Counted from the first letter of the stretch, positions 43,503-52,905 are shown. The stretch: DNA of 64,000 nt from Rhizobium tropici CIAT 899 (GCF_000330885.1 NC_020062.1:1062374-1126373); one strand, 5' to 3'. Numbers and translations are program-made. The notes: generated by a model not told the origin, from the letters alone.

Positions 43503-44024
43503 TCAATCGGCCGACGTCAGCGTCACCGATGTACCGGTAGCCGCAACGTTCAAGCCGAGCTGACCCGTAACGCTCACGGTCTGCAGCTGGATGGAGCCGG
43601 AGGTGCCGCCAACGAGGATGTTCGTGCCGACGCCGGCACCGACAGTGGCTTCAACAGTAGCGCCCTGATAAAGCCCGCCCAGCGAACCACGATGATAGCC
43701 GGCTGTCGGCGCGAAAACCAGCCAGACAAGCCGGCTGCGGGTCGTAAACCCGAGGTCGACACCCATCTTTCTGATCGCGCCGGTATAGTGATCGACGCGA
43801 GCGCGACCGACCGTCGAATGGAAAGTGCAATCCATTTCCTTGGCCGAACCGAGCACATAACCAACGCCGCCGCCGATATCGCACTCGAGATAGCCGATCT
43901 TTACGCCATTGCGCTCATCGGGCTCCTCGCTATAGGTCGCCGGCATGTCGGCTGCACGTGCCGCAGCGGTGCCCGCAACGATCAACGATGCCGCTGAAAA
44001 CGCCAGGGTCAGGATTTTTCTCAT
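43503..44024 (-). CDS. DUF992 exported protein
   Basis: From the ATG at 44024 (AGGAG upstream) the protein has 173 residues with a signal peptide (ending AARA). The DUF992 core is VKIGYLECDIGGGVGYVLGSAKEMDCTF, with paired cysteines, then the glycine/valine-rich beta region ending GTSVTLTSAD. DUF992 proteins are small periplasmic or outer-surface proteins of Rhizobiales with no known role. A longer in-frame start at 44063 is disfavoured because it lacks a signal-peptide start. Confidence 0.85.
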   Translation of the reverse strand: MRKILTLAFSAASLIVAGTAAARAADMPATYSEEPDERNGVKIGYLECDIGGGVGYVLGSAKEMDCTFHSTVGRARVDHYTGAIRKMGVDLGFTTRSRLVWLVFAPTAGYHRGSLGGLYQGATVEATVGAGVGTNILVGGTSGSIQLQTVSVTGQLGLNVAATGTSVTLTSAD

Positions 44025-44262
44025 CTGTTTTCTCCTTGCCAGAGTATTATGGGTGACTGGCACCCTCGTGGTCGAGCCGATAGAATCAACCCTTACTTAA
44101 CGTTCGTACGCGCAGAACGATCCCAAAATTAAGGCAGCTACCGTCATGATCCACTTCACAATATAGGGAGATCTATATACCGAGACACCCCTTTGCCATT
44201 TCACGTTTTACTACCGACTGAATCGCGCCGTACCGAATTTACGCCCCCGTCGGAGCTAATCT

Positions 44263-45525
44263 TCACCCGACCGTCGGCTCCGCTTTCTGCGGCAGTTTGT
44301 CTTTTGCGGCGAAAGCAAAGACGTCGACGGGTTCGCCAAGACCTTTCAGAGGAAAGGAGCCCAGGCTTTCCATATCGCGTCGGCAACCAGCCATGTCGAC
44401 AAAAGCCTTGGAAAGAAGCACAGGCCGCTTTACCTCTTTTGTCAGCGATTCAAGCCGTGAGGCGATATTGACGGCGGGGCCGATGACCGTGAAGTCTAGG
44501 CGCGTCCGCGAACCGATGTTACCATACATCACGTCGCCGACATGCACCCCGACGCCATAGCGCAGCACTTCGCGTCCCTGCGCGCGGTTTTCCTCATTGA
44601 GCGTTGCAACGGCCGCCTGCGCCTCGGTGATGGCAACGAGAAGATTGTGGCAGGCATTCGGATCACTCAACGGGAAAATGGCCAAAAGTCCGTCGCCCAT
44701 GAATTTGAGGATCTCACCGCCATGTTTTTCGATGGGTTCGACCATCGCGTCGAAATAACTGTTCAGCAATTCGATGACATCGTCGCGCGGCCACATGTCC
44801 GAGATGGTGGTGAAGTCGCGCAGGTCGCAGATGAGAATTGCGGCCCCGACGGTGGTGCCGCTGCCGCGCGTCGTGGCGCCGGCCAGGATCTTCTCGCTGG
44901 CATGCGGCCCGACATAGGTCCGCAGCAGCGTGCGGGCCATGATGTTCTTCAAACGGATTTCGGTCACCATCGTCAAAGCGGGCAGCAGGTCTTTCAGGAA
45001 GGTGATATGCTCATCGGTGAAGCCACCGGGCGCGTCCGAGGCAAAGGTCACGATGTGGCGCTTGCCGAGCGTGTGATAGATCGGCCAGGCGATATAGTCG
45101 GTCAGCCCTTCCGCATACATTTCCTTATAAAGCGGATAGTTCAGTTCCGCCTTCTCGCAGACCTCGAGATTTTTCCGGACTTCGGTCGCGCCGTTGAATA
45201 TCTCGTTGATCGGGCTTGCCAGAAATTGCGGCGTATTCTCGACCCCATAGCTGAAGGTCGCTATATCGGCCTCCTTCATGCCGGTGCGCCAAAGAATTCT
45301 CGCCCCTAGCCATTGCGGATGCAGCGTTCGGAAGTGCATCGTCGCTCTTGCGACGGGAACTCCGATTGCCTGCATTTTCTCACAAAGTTCCACGAGGATG
45401 TTGTCGATGAACCGCTGGTCGCGGACATCATTCATAAGCCAATCGAGGATCTTGCTTTGTTTTGTCGGCCAGTTGCCCTGGTCGTCCTGGGTCGAGGCGG
45501 CAACGGCCTCAATGGAAGATTGCAT
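44263..45525 (-). CDS. class III adenylate/guanylate cyclase
   Basis: The 420-aa protein has a C-terminal cyclase domain (about 225-400). The two metal-binding aspartates are D234 (LICDLRDFTTISD) and D278 (KFMGDGLLAIF), and the substrate-binding part is RLDFTVIGPAVNIASRLE. The N-terminal 200 residues form a soluble helical/GAF-like region with no membrane segment; it probably senses a signal. Rhizobia carry many such cyclases. Whether cAMP or cGMP is made cannot be told with certainty. A long leader of over 200 bases separates it from the divergent gene. Confidence 0.88.
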   Translation of the reverse strand: MQSSIEAVAASTQDDQGNWPTKQSKILDWLMNDVRDQRFIDNILVELCEKMQAIGVPVARATMHFRTLHPQWLGARILWRTGMKEADIATFSYGVENTPQFLASPINEIFNGATEVRKNLEVCEKAELNYPLYKEMYAEGLTDYIAWPIYHTLGKRHIVTFASDAPGGFTDEHITFLKDLLPALTMVTEIRLKNIMARTLLRTYVGPHASEKILAGATTRGSGTTVGAAILICDLRDFTTISDMWPRDDVIELLNSYFDAMVEPIEKHGGEILKFMGDGLLAIFPLSDPNACHNLLVAITEAQAAVATLNEENRAQGREVLRYGVGVHVGDVMYGNIGSRTRLDFTVIGPAVNIASRLESLTKEVKRPVLLSKAFVDMAGCRRDMESLGSFPLKGLGEPVDVFAFAAKDKLPQKAEPTVG

Positions 45526-45747
45526 TTTCTATACCCCACAGGTTCCGTCATCCGTCCTGGATCGTGAGCGCTATTCGATCCGAATAGAACTATACGCGTC
45601 TCGCCAGTGACCTGGAACGGCAATCACTTTTAATTCGCGACTTCGTAAATTATGTGCCGGGTATGGCAGAAGAGCCCTGAATCGGCCATAGGCTTCATAT
45701 GGTTTCGCGACTCCCGCGTTGCAATATTCGGTCAAAGAGGCAAAGCA

Positions 45748-46332
45748 TTGAGAGCATATCTGGCAGGGCCGGAAGTTTTCCTTCCGAACGCAAGGGAAAT
45801 CCTCGATCGCAAGATCGCAATGGCACGCAGCTACGGCTTCACGCCCGTTTCACCGGGTGATCTGGTGGTGCCGGAAACCGAGACACGTCGCCAGCGTGGC
45901 CTTGCCATCAGCGCCATTAATGAAAAGCTGATGACGAGCGCCGATCTCATCATCGCCAATCTCACGCCGTTTCGTGGCATAGCGGCCGATATCGGCACAG
46001 CCTTCGAACTCGGATTCATGTGTGCCCGCGGCTGCCCGGCATTCGCTTTTTCCAACTGCCTCGATAATCACTTCGAGCGTGTGAGCAGGCTCTATGGCGG
46101 CGAGGTGCATCTCGGTGAAGACGGACGCCACCGTGGTCCCGACGGAATGGCGCTGGAAAACTTCGACATGGCCGACAATCTGATGCTCGACGGCGGCATT
46201 GCGGCACGCGGCGGTGTCATCGTCACGCGCCAGGTCGCGCCGGGGCAGCTCTTTCTCGATCTGACGGCCTTCGAAGAATGCCTGAGCTTCGCGGCGGAGC
46301 AATTGTTGAAACAGACCGCCAGCGCACAATAG
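45748..46332 (+). CDS. nucleoside 2-deoxyribosyltransferase
   Basis: Starting at the TTG at 45748, the 194-aa protein begins RAYLAGPEVFLPNARE, the family's usual N-terminus. The TTG is preceded by AGAGG, 7 bases upstream. The conserved D67 (SADLIIANLTPFRG) and catalytic E87 (GTAFELGFM) are present. An upstream in-frame ATG at 45652 would add 32 residues with no counterpart in the family, so TTG is favoured. The enzyme swaps nucleobases between deoxynucleosides in purine/pyrimidine salvage. It is convergent with the PhnD-like gene. Confidence 0.85.
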   Translation: MRAYLAGPEVFLPNAREILDRKIAMARSYGFTPVSPGDLVVPETETRRQRGLAISAINEKLMTSADLIIANLTPFRGIAADIGTAFELGFMCARGCPAFAFSNCLDNHFERVSRLYGGEVHLGEDGRHRGPDGMALENFDMADNLMLDGGIAARGGVIVTRQVAPGQLFLDLTAFEECLSFAAEQLLKQTASAQ

Positions 46333-46349
46333 GCTCGGCTATTGTGCGC
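46322..46349. terminator. bidirectional hairpin between convergent genes
   Basis: GCGCACAATAG, loop GCTCGG, CTATTGTGCGC form a perfect 11-bp stem spanning the deoxyribosyltransferase stop codon and ending 10 bases before the stop of the convergent PhnD-like gene. There is no T-run. Confidence 0.5.
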
Positions 46350-46358
46350 GTTCGAGCG

Positions 46359-47168
46359 TCACCACGCTCCGAGAGCCGCATCGATCGCCCGCGCTCGTAT
46401 GGGAAGCTGGTCATAGACGGCAACATCCGGTTTGGCAAAGGCGCTAAGGCCAAGCGATGCGAGGATATCGCTCCCTTCCGGATCTCGGTGTGCGCCGAGA
46501 AGAGCGGCGCGTAACGCATCGACGATATCCGCCGACTGCTGCCGCGCGGCCACCAGCAAAGGGAAGGGGGCCGGTTTTGTGGTAGCAACAATGCGCAGTG
46601 GCGCGATCATGTCCGGCTCGTGCATTGCCATCAGCTGAAACGCGTAGGCGTCGATGGCGCCGACATCTATGGTGTCTGAACGAATGGCGTCGACTACGCC
46701 ACGCGGATTGAGGAGCGAGCCGACGGTTCGAGCTGCTGAAGGCCTATTCGCAAGCATGGCGAAGAGTTCACGCGGGGCATTATAGCCGGACTGCGAGTCC
46801 CGCACCGTCCAGCCCCAGCGCGCGCCTGCAAGATCAGCTTCCGTAAGCTGTTTATCGCGCGCGGCGACGATGTGGCTCGCATAGACAGGCTGCCCGTTTG
46901 CCCAGTCGGCCAGCGAAACGGGCGCTGCCAGCGGCTGCGGGCGCTCCGCCGGCGATAGCTGGGAGAAGGGGAAGCCGCACATGAAAACGGCGCCCATATC
47001 CGGACGTACCCAAAGCTCGGACAAAGGTGCCGGAGCGGCATGGGCAATGACTTCGAGTTCGACGCCCGATCGGTCGGCAAGCCAATGAAAGAGCCGATCC
47101 CAGAGAGCATATATTCTGGGGCTGAGATTATACATTCGCGAGCAGGCGATAGCACTCGAAGTCGTCAT
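46359..47168 (-). CDS. PhnD-like phosphonate-type substrate-binding domain protein without clear signal peptide
   Basis: The 269-aa protein resembles the PhnD/SsuA periplasmic-binding superfamily: a GWTVRDSQSGYNAPRE segment around residue 120, then VDAIRSDTIDVGAIDAYAFQLM typical of the second lobe. No signal peptide or lipobox is visible at the N-terminus (MTTSSAIACSRMYNLSPRIY). It is third in a tight operon (6 bases after the cyclodeaminase homologue) that encodes no permease or ATPase. It may be cytoplasmic and act as a sensor or binding subunit, or a longer, unseen start may exist. Confidence 0.75.
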   Translation of the reverse strand: MTTSSAIACSRMYNLSPRIYALWDRLFHWLADRSGVELEVIAHAAPAPLSELWVRPDMGAVFMCGFPFSQLSPAERPQPLAAPVSLADWANGQPVYASHIVAARDKQLTEADLAGARWGWTVRDSQSGYNAPRELFAMLANRPSAARTVGSLLNPRGVVDAIRSDTIDVGAIDAYAFQLMAMHEPDMIAPLRIVATTKPAPFPLLVAARQQSADIVDALRAALLGAHRDPEGSDILASLGLSAFAKPDVAVYDQLPIRARAIDAALGAW

Positions 47169-47174
47169 CGCGCG

Positions 47175-48179
47175 TCACGCAAACCGAAGTCGTTGGCCGA
47201 TATTCATGCGTTTTGCCTTTTCGACCATTGCTGCGCCGAGCGCGACGTCGGTGGTGCTCAGGCCGCGATGCCAGAAGAGGATAGTTTCGTCATCGCTTTC
47301 GCGGCCCGGCTTGGCGCCGCACACGATCTGGCCAATTTCGGCATGCAGCGTCTCGGCCGTCACCTTGCCCTCATCGACATGGCGGCGAAGGGCACCAAAG
47401 GGACGCCCCGGTCCGCATTGCCCCCAGTCATCGACGACCACCTTGTCCATGATGTCGGTCAGGTCGAATTCGAGCGCGCTCATAGTGCCGTAGGGCACAA
47501 CGAAAGCGCCCTTCTTGACCCAGGCGGTCTTGAAGAGCGGCGTTGGCTCCGGCAGGCGGCTTGCCTCGATCATGATATCGGCGCCCTTCAGGCAATCCTC
47601 CCAATTGTCCGTCACGATAATCTTCTTGCCGAGATCCTTTTCCAGCCGCGCCGCAAAGGCGTCGCGGCTTTCCGGACGGCGTGAATGCACTCGGATTTCA
47701 TCGAAATCGAAGATGTGATCGAGCAGGCGCACGTTCCAGTAGGAGGTGCCGCGCGCGCCGATATGGCCGAGGATCTTACTATCCTTGCGGGCGAGATGCC
47801 GCGCGCCGATAGCGGTGACGGCACCGGTGCGCATGTCCGTTATCGCCGTCGCATCGATGATGGCCTTCGGTACACCGGTGCGCGGATCGAAGAGATTGAG
47901 GACCGCCAGTTCCGAAGGCAGGCCCTGCTTGTAGTTGTCAACGAAATCGCCGACGACCTTGACGCCGGCATAGTCGAGAGGCTTCACATAACCGCGCAGC
48001 ACGTTGAAATGACCCTTGTCGGAACTCTCGGGCACGAGATGAACGCGAGGTTCGATGACGGTTTCGCCGCGCCCCTGTGCATCGAGCGCCTTGGTCACGG
48101 CGTCGAGGATTTCGTCGTTGGAAAGGGCCAGCGCCTTGGCGTCGATGGCATTGAGATAGTCGATCCAGATTTCCTGCAT
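47175..48179 (-). CDS. ornithine cyclodeaminase/mu-crystallin family protein
   Basis: The 334-aa protein has the Rossmann-type fold of the OCD family: RVHLVPESSDKGHFNVLRGYVKPLDYAGVKVV, LNLFDPRTGVPKAIIDATAITDMRTGAVTAIGARHLA, and the NAD-binding ILGHIGARGTSYWNVRLLDHIF. Members include ornithine cyclodeaminase, alanine dehydrogenase, lysine cyclodeaminase and ketimine reductases, so the exact substrate is open. Its ATG overlaps the stop of the upstream lyase homologue by one base (TAATG), so the two products are likely made in equal amounts. Confidence 0.87.
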   Translation of the reverse strand: MQEIWIDYLNAIDAKALALSNDEILDAVTKALDAQGRGETVIEPRVHLVPESSDKGHFNVLRGYVKPLDYAGVKVVGDFVDNYKQGLPSELAVLNLFDPRTGVPKAIIDATAITDMRTGAVTAIGARHLARKDSKILGHIGARGTSYWNVRLLDHIFDFDEIRVHSRRPESRDAFAARLEKDLGKKIIVTDNWEDCLKGADIMIEASRLPEPTPLFKTAWVKKGAFVVPYGTMSALEFDLTDIMDKVVVDDWGQCGPGRPFGALRRHVDEGKVTAETLHAEIGQIVCGAKPGRESDDETILFWHRGLSTTDVALGAAMVEKAKRMNIGQRLRFA

Positions 48180-49708
48180 TACCGTTCTCCAGGCATGTCA
48201 CCGGCTTTCGCCGCGGTCGCTGCGATAAATTCCGACACTCTTTGAAAATCAGGACCTTGAGCGCGATCTTTGTCGAGTGGTGCCACCAGCTGGCGCACCT
48301 GTCGATAGGCGTCCAGCGTCCCGCTGCCGAGCTTGCCTGCCACGCCGCGCAACTCGACTGCCTGGGCGGACGCGACAAGCTCGATCGCGACGAGATAACG
48401 CATTCGCTCGATCATCGCTTCGATCTTGCTCAGGACGCTCGGCGCCATCGACGCCTGATCTTCGACACCATCGGCGACCGGGATCGGCGTGAGCGACACG
48501 GGATTGGCCAGATGGCGTATCTCGGCTTCAAGCGCCGAGACCGTTTTCTGCGCGGTGGCAAAACCCGTTCTGCTCTGCCCGAGCGGAGTCAGGAAGCGTG
48601 GTAGCTCCGACATGCCCGGAGACATGATTTTAATCGTTCTATAGGCGGTCGCCGCCGCACAATGGGCGATTGCCTGGCCGAGCCGCTCCCATGCGAGAAC
48701 GAAGGCCGTCATGTCGAAATTGCCATGCGACAAGATAAGCCCTTCGTCGGCCAGTACGACGGGATTGTCGCCGGAACTCGCAAGTTCGATCTCGGTTACC
48801 GCGCGGGCTTCGCCGATCGCGTGGAGCAGGGCGCCCCACACCTGCGGGACGCAGCGATAGCTCAAAGGATCTTGCAAGCGCCGTGCGGCACAATCAATAA
48901 AAAGAGAACTTCCGGAAAGCAGCTCGCGAAGCCTTGCCGCGGTTTCACGCTGGCCGAAGGCCGGTCTTGCCGCTAGTGCCCGGTCATCGAAAGCCGAGAC
49001 GTTGGCCCGGAATGCCTCGAAGTTCAGCGCGACGGCCGCAAGCGACCAATCGAACAGCCGTTCGATATCCTCGATGCAGAGACAGGCCTTGCCAACCGAC
49101 AGGCTATTGGCGACCACGAGGACATGACCATCCTTCGGCGCAATCGGCAAAGCTCTCAGACCGGCTTTCGAGAGCGCATCGAGCGCCGGCATGACCTTGC
49201 CATCGAGTTCCGCCTCGCCGTCTCCCAGCAGGGCCCGTCCCATGTGTGCCAAAGGCGCAAGATCGGCAGCACCGATCGAGCCGAGCGACGGCACCACCGG
49301 GTGAAAGCCGGCATTCAGTGCGGCAACGAGGCCGGCAAAAACCGGGAGCGATATGCCGGAGCCGCCGGCCGCCATGCCGGCGATGCGAGCCGCCATCATC
49401 GCCCTGACGGCTTCGCGGGGAAGGGCAGGTCCAACTCCGACTGCGCGGGCTTGCGGTACACGTAACTGAAAGGCGATCAGGTCGTCCGTGGCAAGGCGAG
49501 TATCGACGCCCGCGCCCAGCGCTGTCGTCAAACCATAAACTGGCTGGTCGGCCGCCAGGTAGCGTTCGACCACGACGCGCGCAGCGTTGATTCTGTCTCT
49601 GACGTCTGGCGAAATCACTATCGTGGCGTTGCGCCGTGCGATTGCAGCGATATCGCTCACTGTCGGAGGCGCATCGGTAAAGGACACAATATTGTCCGCT
49701 TTGCTCAT
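48179..49708 (-). CDS. aromatic ammonia-lyase (HAL/PAL) homologue lacking the MIO tripeptide
   Basis: From the ATG at 49708 the protein has 509 residues, usual for bacterial histidine ammonia-lyase; an in-frame start at 49837 is longer but unlike the family. The fold is clear: VYGLTTALG (Y58 kept), VGVGPALP, SSGDNPVVLADEGLILSHGNFD, LSYRCVPQVWGAL and a VEDQASMAP loop. At the cofactor site, however, residues 143-155 read LGSIGAADLAPLA. The normal G-A-S-G-D is one residue shorter and has no Ser-Gly, so the MIO prosthetic group cannot form by the usual route. The Tyr in QDPYS is Leu. It should therefore not deaminate histidine or phenylalanine as standard enzymes do. Confidence 0.85.
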   Translation of the reverse strand: MSKADNIVSFTDAPPTVSDIAAIARRNATIVISPDVRDRINAARVVVERYLAADQPVYGLTTALGAGVDTRLATDDLIAFQLRVPQARAVGVGPALPREAVRAMMAARIAGMAAGGSGISLPVFAGLVAALNAGFHPVVPSLGSIGAADLAPLAHMGRALLGDGEAELDGKVMPALDALSKAGLRALPIAPKDGHVLVVANSLSVGKACLCIEDIERLFDWSLAAVALNFEAFRANVSAFDDRALAARPAFGQRETAARLRELLSGSSLFIDCAARRLQDPLSYRCVPQVWGALLHAIGEARAVTEIELASSGDNPVVLADEGLILSHGNFDMTAFVLAWERLGQAIAHCAAATAYRTIKIMSPGMSELPRFLTPLGQSRTGFATAQKTVSALEAEIRHLANPVSLTPIPVADGVEDQASMAPSVLSKIEAMIERMRYLVAIELVASAQAVELRGVAGKLGSGTLDAYRQVRQLVAPLDKDRAQGPDFQRVSEFIAATAAKAGDMPGER

Positions 49709-50002
49709 TCCTGCTTGCCTCAAAGACGTGCGCTCGGCTTTCCGCGATCTCCGGATAAATGCTCTTCCAGGCGACACTGGAGTCGCTGGAATGGATCGAT
49801 ATCCCCCATAGCACGGCACCTGACCAGCCACGGTCATATCGATTGAAGAACACCGCTATCTCATTGTGCGGCAATAAGCGATGCTCAGGAAAGCTCAATC
49901 AGCACCGGATGGTCATCCGAGATCTTGAAGCAAACCAACAATGCGATCGCGATGACATCTATCGCGATCGCCCTTGTTAAAAAGTTGTAGCGGGGTGAGG
50001 GA

Positions 50003-50749
50003 TCAGCCGCCGATCATGAGCCTCACGACTTCCTCGTGATTGGTGTCGGCGATGTTGCGCTCGCCGGCAACAATCCCTCGACGCAGGACGACGATGCGGT
50101 CGGAAACCGCGAAAATATCCTGCAGATTGTGCGAGATGAAGATAACACCGCGTCCCTGCGCCTTCAGCGATTTGATGAGGGCTACGACCTTGCGCTGTTC
50201 GGGCACGCCGAGCGCAGCGGTCGGCTCGTCCATGACCAGAATGCGGGCATTCCAGTAAACCGCACGCCCGATCGCGACCGCCTGACGCTGGCCGCCGGAG
50301 AAGTTGCTGACCGGCGCATCGAGCCGCTTCACATGGAAATCCAGCTCCGCCATCGTCTTGCGCGCTGCTTCGGCCATTGCCTTCCGGTCGAGCACCGGCA
50401 GGAAGCCGAAAAGCTTCTTCATCGGTTCGCGCCCGAGGAAGATGTTGGAGCCGATCGTCAGATTGTCGGCAAGCGCTAGGTCCTGGTAGATCGTCTCTAT
50501 GCCCTTTTCGCGTGCATCCTGCGGCGAGGAGAAGGTGACAGGCTTGCCTTCGATCAGGATTTCGCCCGCAGTCGGCGGATAGACGCCGGAGATCGCCTTG
50601 ATCATCGTCGTCTTGCCCGCACCGTTATCGCCGGCAAGTGCCACGACTTCACCAGGCCGGACGACCATGGAGCAATTGTCGAGGGCACGCACCGCACCGA
50701 AATAACGCGAGAGATTGCGGACCTCGAGGAGGGGAGTTGCACTATTCAT
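50003..50749 (-). CDS. ABC transporter ATP-binding protein, ribose/CUT2 type (single-domain)
   Basis: The 248-aa ATPase has Walker A AGDNGAGKTT, signature FSGGQRQAVAIGRAV, Walker B ILVMDEPTAALG and switch FISHNL. Unlike RbsA-type fusions it has one nucleotide-binding domain, like rhizobial FrcA. The LDRKAMAEAARKTMAELDF helical stretch is typical of CUT2 ATPases. It overlaps the end of the permease gene and is last in the transporter operon. Confidence 0.9.
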   Translation of the reverse strand: MNSATPLLEVRNLSRYFGAVRALDNCSMVVRPGEVVALAGDNGAGKTTMIKAISGVYPPTAGEILIEGKPVTFSSPQDAREKGIETIYQDLALADNLTIGSNIFLGREPMKKLFGFLPVLDRKAMAEAARKTMAELDFHVKRLDAPVSNFSGGQRQAVAIGRAVYWNARILVMDEPTAALGVPEQRKVVALIKSLKAQGRGVIFISHNLQDIFAVSDRIVVLRRGIVAGERNIADTNHEEVVRLMIGG

Positions 50750-51806
50750 CCTGTTTTGCTCCGCTGAACCGGCGCTGCGCCTGGTCGATGAGCACCGAAA
50801 TGATGATGACTATGCCGACCGCGATGAACTGCCAGAACGGCTCCACGTTCATGAAAACGAGACCGTATTGGATGACGGCGATAACGAGAGCGCCGGCAAC
50901 GGTGCCGATGATCGTGCCGGAGCCGCCGAACAGACTGGCGCCGCCGATGACGACGGCAGCCACGCTATCGAGCAACAGGGGCTCGCCCGCCTGGGCCGCG
51001 CCTGCTGTGAAGCGTGCTGCATAAAGTGCGCCGCCCAAGCCTGCGCAGACGGCCGAGAGAATATAGAGCCGCAGCAGGTGGGACTTGATGTCGATGCCGG
51101 CGCGGCGCGCGGCCTGGGCATTGGCGCCTATGGCGTAGTTGTGCTGGCCGAAGCGTGTCTGGCTCAGCAGATAATGCATGATGATCACGAAGACGAGCGT
51201 GACGATGACCAGATAGGGGACACCGTAGAACCGGCCGTTGCCGAGCTCGGCGAAATAGGAATTCTTGACCGGCACAGTGGTGCCGCCGGCAATCAGGAAG
51301 GCCGTGCCGCGGGCGACGCCGAACATGCCAAGCGTACCGATGAATGGCGGAACCTTGAGACGCGAGATCAGGAGGCCGTTGATGAAGCCGGGCGCCGCGG
51401 CGGCCAGCATGGCAACGAGAATGCCGAATACCATCGCGACCGGCAGCGGCATGTAGAGCCCGGCAATATTGGCAATATGTGCGGCGACGACGGCGGCAAG
51501 GCCCATGATGAAGCCGGTCGATAGATCGATGCCCCCGGAGATGATGACGAAGGTCTGTCCGATCGCCAAGAGCAGCGGCGCCACGGCGAAGATCGCGACG
51601 GACTGCCAGTTGAAGCTCGAGCCGACGAAGGTACCGCCGAAATCGATCCGTGCCCAGATCTCGAAAGTCACGATAAGTGCGGCAAGAAAAAGCCATGCGC
51701 GCAATTGCGCGATGCGGTTTAGGATGGTTTTTGCCTGGTCGCCATGGTCCGCCTGCGGCGCCACGTGCTGATCCGCCTTGCGGACCTCTGCATTGTTGAT
51801 TGTCAT
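50742..51806 (-). CDS. ABC transporter permease, ribose/CUT2 type
   Basis: From the ATG at 51806 (an upstream in-frame TTG at 51818 is possible) the protein has 354 residues and about ten hydrophobic segments, with GGIDLSTGFIMGLAAVVAAHIA and IGTLGMFGVARGTAFLIAGG of the RbsC/FrcC family. A single permease gene implies a homodimeric channel. It follows the binding-protein gene, from which it is separated by a 26-bp perfect palindrome. Confidence 0.92.
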   Translation of the reverse strand: MTINNAEVRKADQHVAPQADHGDQAKTILNRIAQLRAWLFLAALIVTFEIWARIDFGGTFVGSSFNWQSVAIFAVAPLLLAIGQTFVIISGGIDLSTGFIMGLAAVVAAHIANIAGLYMPLPVAMVFGILVAMLAAAAPGFINGLLISRLKVPPFIGTLGMFGVARGTAFLIAGGTTVPVKNSYFAELGNGRFYGVPYLVIVTLVFVIIMHYLLSQTRFGQHNYAIGANAQAARRAGIDIKSHLLRLYILSAVCAGLGGALYAARFTAGAAQAGEPLLLDSVAAVVIGGASLFGGSGTIIGTVAGALVIAVIQYGLVFMNVEPFWQFIAVGIVIIISVLIDQAQRRFSGAKQDE

Positions 51807-51876
51807 GGACTGGTCCAAACTGAAGCGTTGAGGGCGCGAAGATCACGACGCCGTTCGCTCTATCATCGTTGGATGA

Positions 51877-51902
51877 TGTGCCTCGCCGATCGGCGAGGCA
51901 CA
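51877..51902. terminator. 26-bp perfect palindrome after the binding-protein gene
   Basis: TGTGCCTCGCCGA is followed directly by its exact reverse complement TCGGCGAGGCACA, 13 bases after the binding-protein stop. This forms a strong stem-loop with a two- to four-base turn. It lacks a T-run and probably stabilises or attenuates the intercistronic mRNA. Confidence 0.65.
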
Positions 51903-51915
51903 GACTATCTCCGCA

Positions 51916-52905
51916 TCAATCGGAATAGATGAACTTCGCGACGTTCTTGTCCGTCACGTTCGATTTATCGATGACCGTGAAGCCGGTGCCGATCGCCGTC
52001 GGGATCGAATTGCCGGTCAGATGCGCATAGGCTGCCATCACGCCGAAATAGCCGATTTCCGCCGGGTGCTGTGCGATCGCCAGATCGACGAGGCCGGAGT
52101 TGATATTGTCGACGATCGATGTCGGCGCATCGAAGGCGACCACGCGGATCTTGCCCGTCTGGCCGGCCTGCTGCACGCCGTTGGCGGCACCGAGAGCGGA
52201 GAACAGATTGGCCCCGAAAACGCCGTCTAGATCGGAGTTGCGGGCAAAAACCGCCTGCAGCTGCGATGCCGCCTTGTTGGCGTCGTCGTCGTTATATTGC
52301 GTCTCCAGAACGGTGATGTTCGGATATTTTTTCATCTCCTCCTTGAAGCCCTGCTCGCGCTGATCGGTGGTCGAAATGCCGGGCTTGACGTTGGAAACGT
52401 AGACCTTGCCCTTTTCGCCGACAGCCTTTGCCAGTGCGCGCGCGGCAATCGCACCGCCGAGCAGGTTGTCGGAAGCGATGTAGGCCAGCGGAAAATCGGC
52501 ATCGCCCTTGCCGGTCTGGTAGACACCAGTGCCGATGAAGGTATCGACGGTGATAACCGGGATGCCTGCATCATTGGCCTTTTTCAGCGGCTGGACCAAC
52601 TGATCCTTGTCCGTCGGGGCGATGAGGATTGCATCGGGTTTCTTGGCGATGACCGCATCAAGAACCGGAACTTGCGTTACCGGGTTGAAATCGGGGCCGC
52701 CCTGGAACACCAGCGTCGCGCCGATGGCCTTGGCCGCGGCCTCGGCGCCCTTGCGCATGGTGATGTAGAAGGCATCCGTGGTCAGGCCCGGAATAAGGGC
52801 AATCGTAAACTTCTTGTCTGCAGCCTGTGTGGTACCGGCAATAGCGGCAACACCGGTCGCGAGCGATGCCACGGCCGAAGCCTTGAGAAATGAGCGGCGC
52901 TCCAT
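51916..52905 (-). CDS. sugar-type ABC substrate-binding protein (CUT2)
   Basis: The 329-aa protein has a Tat-like signal sequence (ERRSFLKASAVASLATG... to TTQA). The ribose-binding fold follows: FTIALIPGLTTDAFYITMRKGAEAAAKAIG, DAILIAPTDKDQLVQPLKKANDAGIPVITVD and ASDNLLGGAIAARAL. It delivers a sugar or polyol to the downstream permease. A kinase, an aldolase and a SorC regulator next door suggest a sugar whose phosphorylated form is cleaved. Confidence 0.92.
   Translation of the reverse strand: MERRSFLKASAVASLATGVAAIAGTTQAADKKFTIALIPGLTTDAFYITMRKGAEAAAKAIGATLVFQGGPDFNPVTQVPVLDAVIAKKPDAILIAPTDKDQLVQPLKKANDAGIPVITVDTFIGTGVYQTGKGDADFPLAYIASDNLLGGAIAARALAKAVGEKGKVYVSNVKPGISTTDQREQGFKEEMKKYPNITVLETQYNDDDANKAASQLQAVFARNSDLDGVFGANLFSALGAANGVQQAGQTGKIRVVAFDAPTSIVDNINSGLVDLAIAQHPAEIGYFGVMAAYAHLTGNSIPTAIGTGFTVIDKSNVTDKNVAKFIYSD

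Noticed and set aside
49759..49980. 73-codon rightward frame upstream of the ammonia-lyase homologue
   Set aside because: It overlaps the promoter region and 5' side of the lyase gene, with no ribosome site and no protein-like features.
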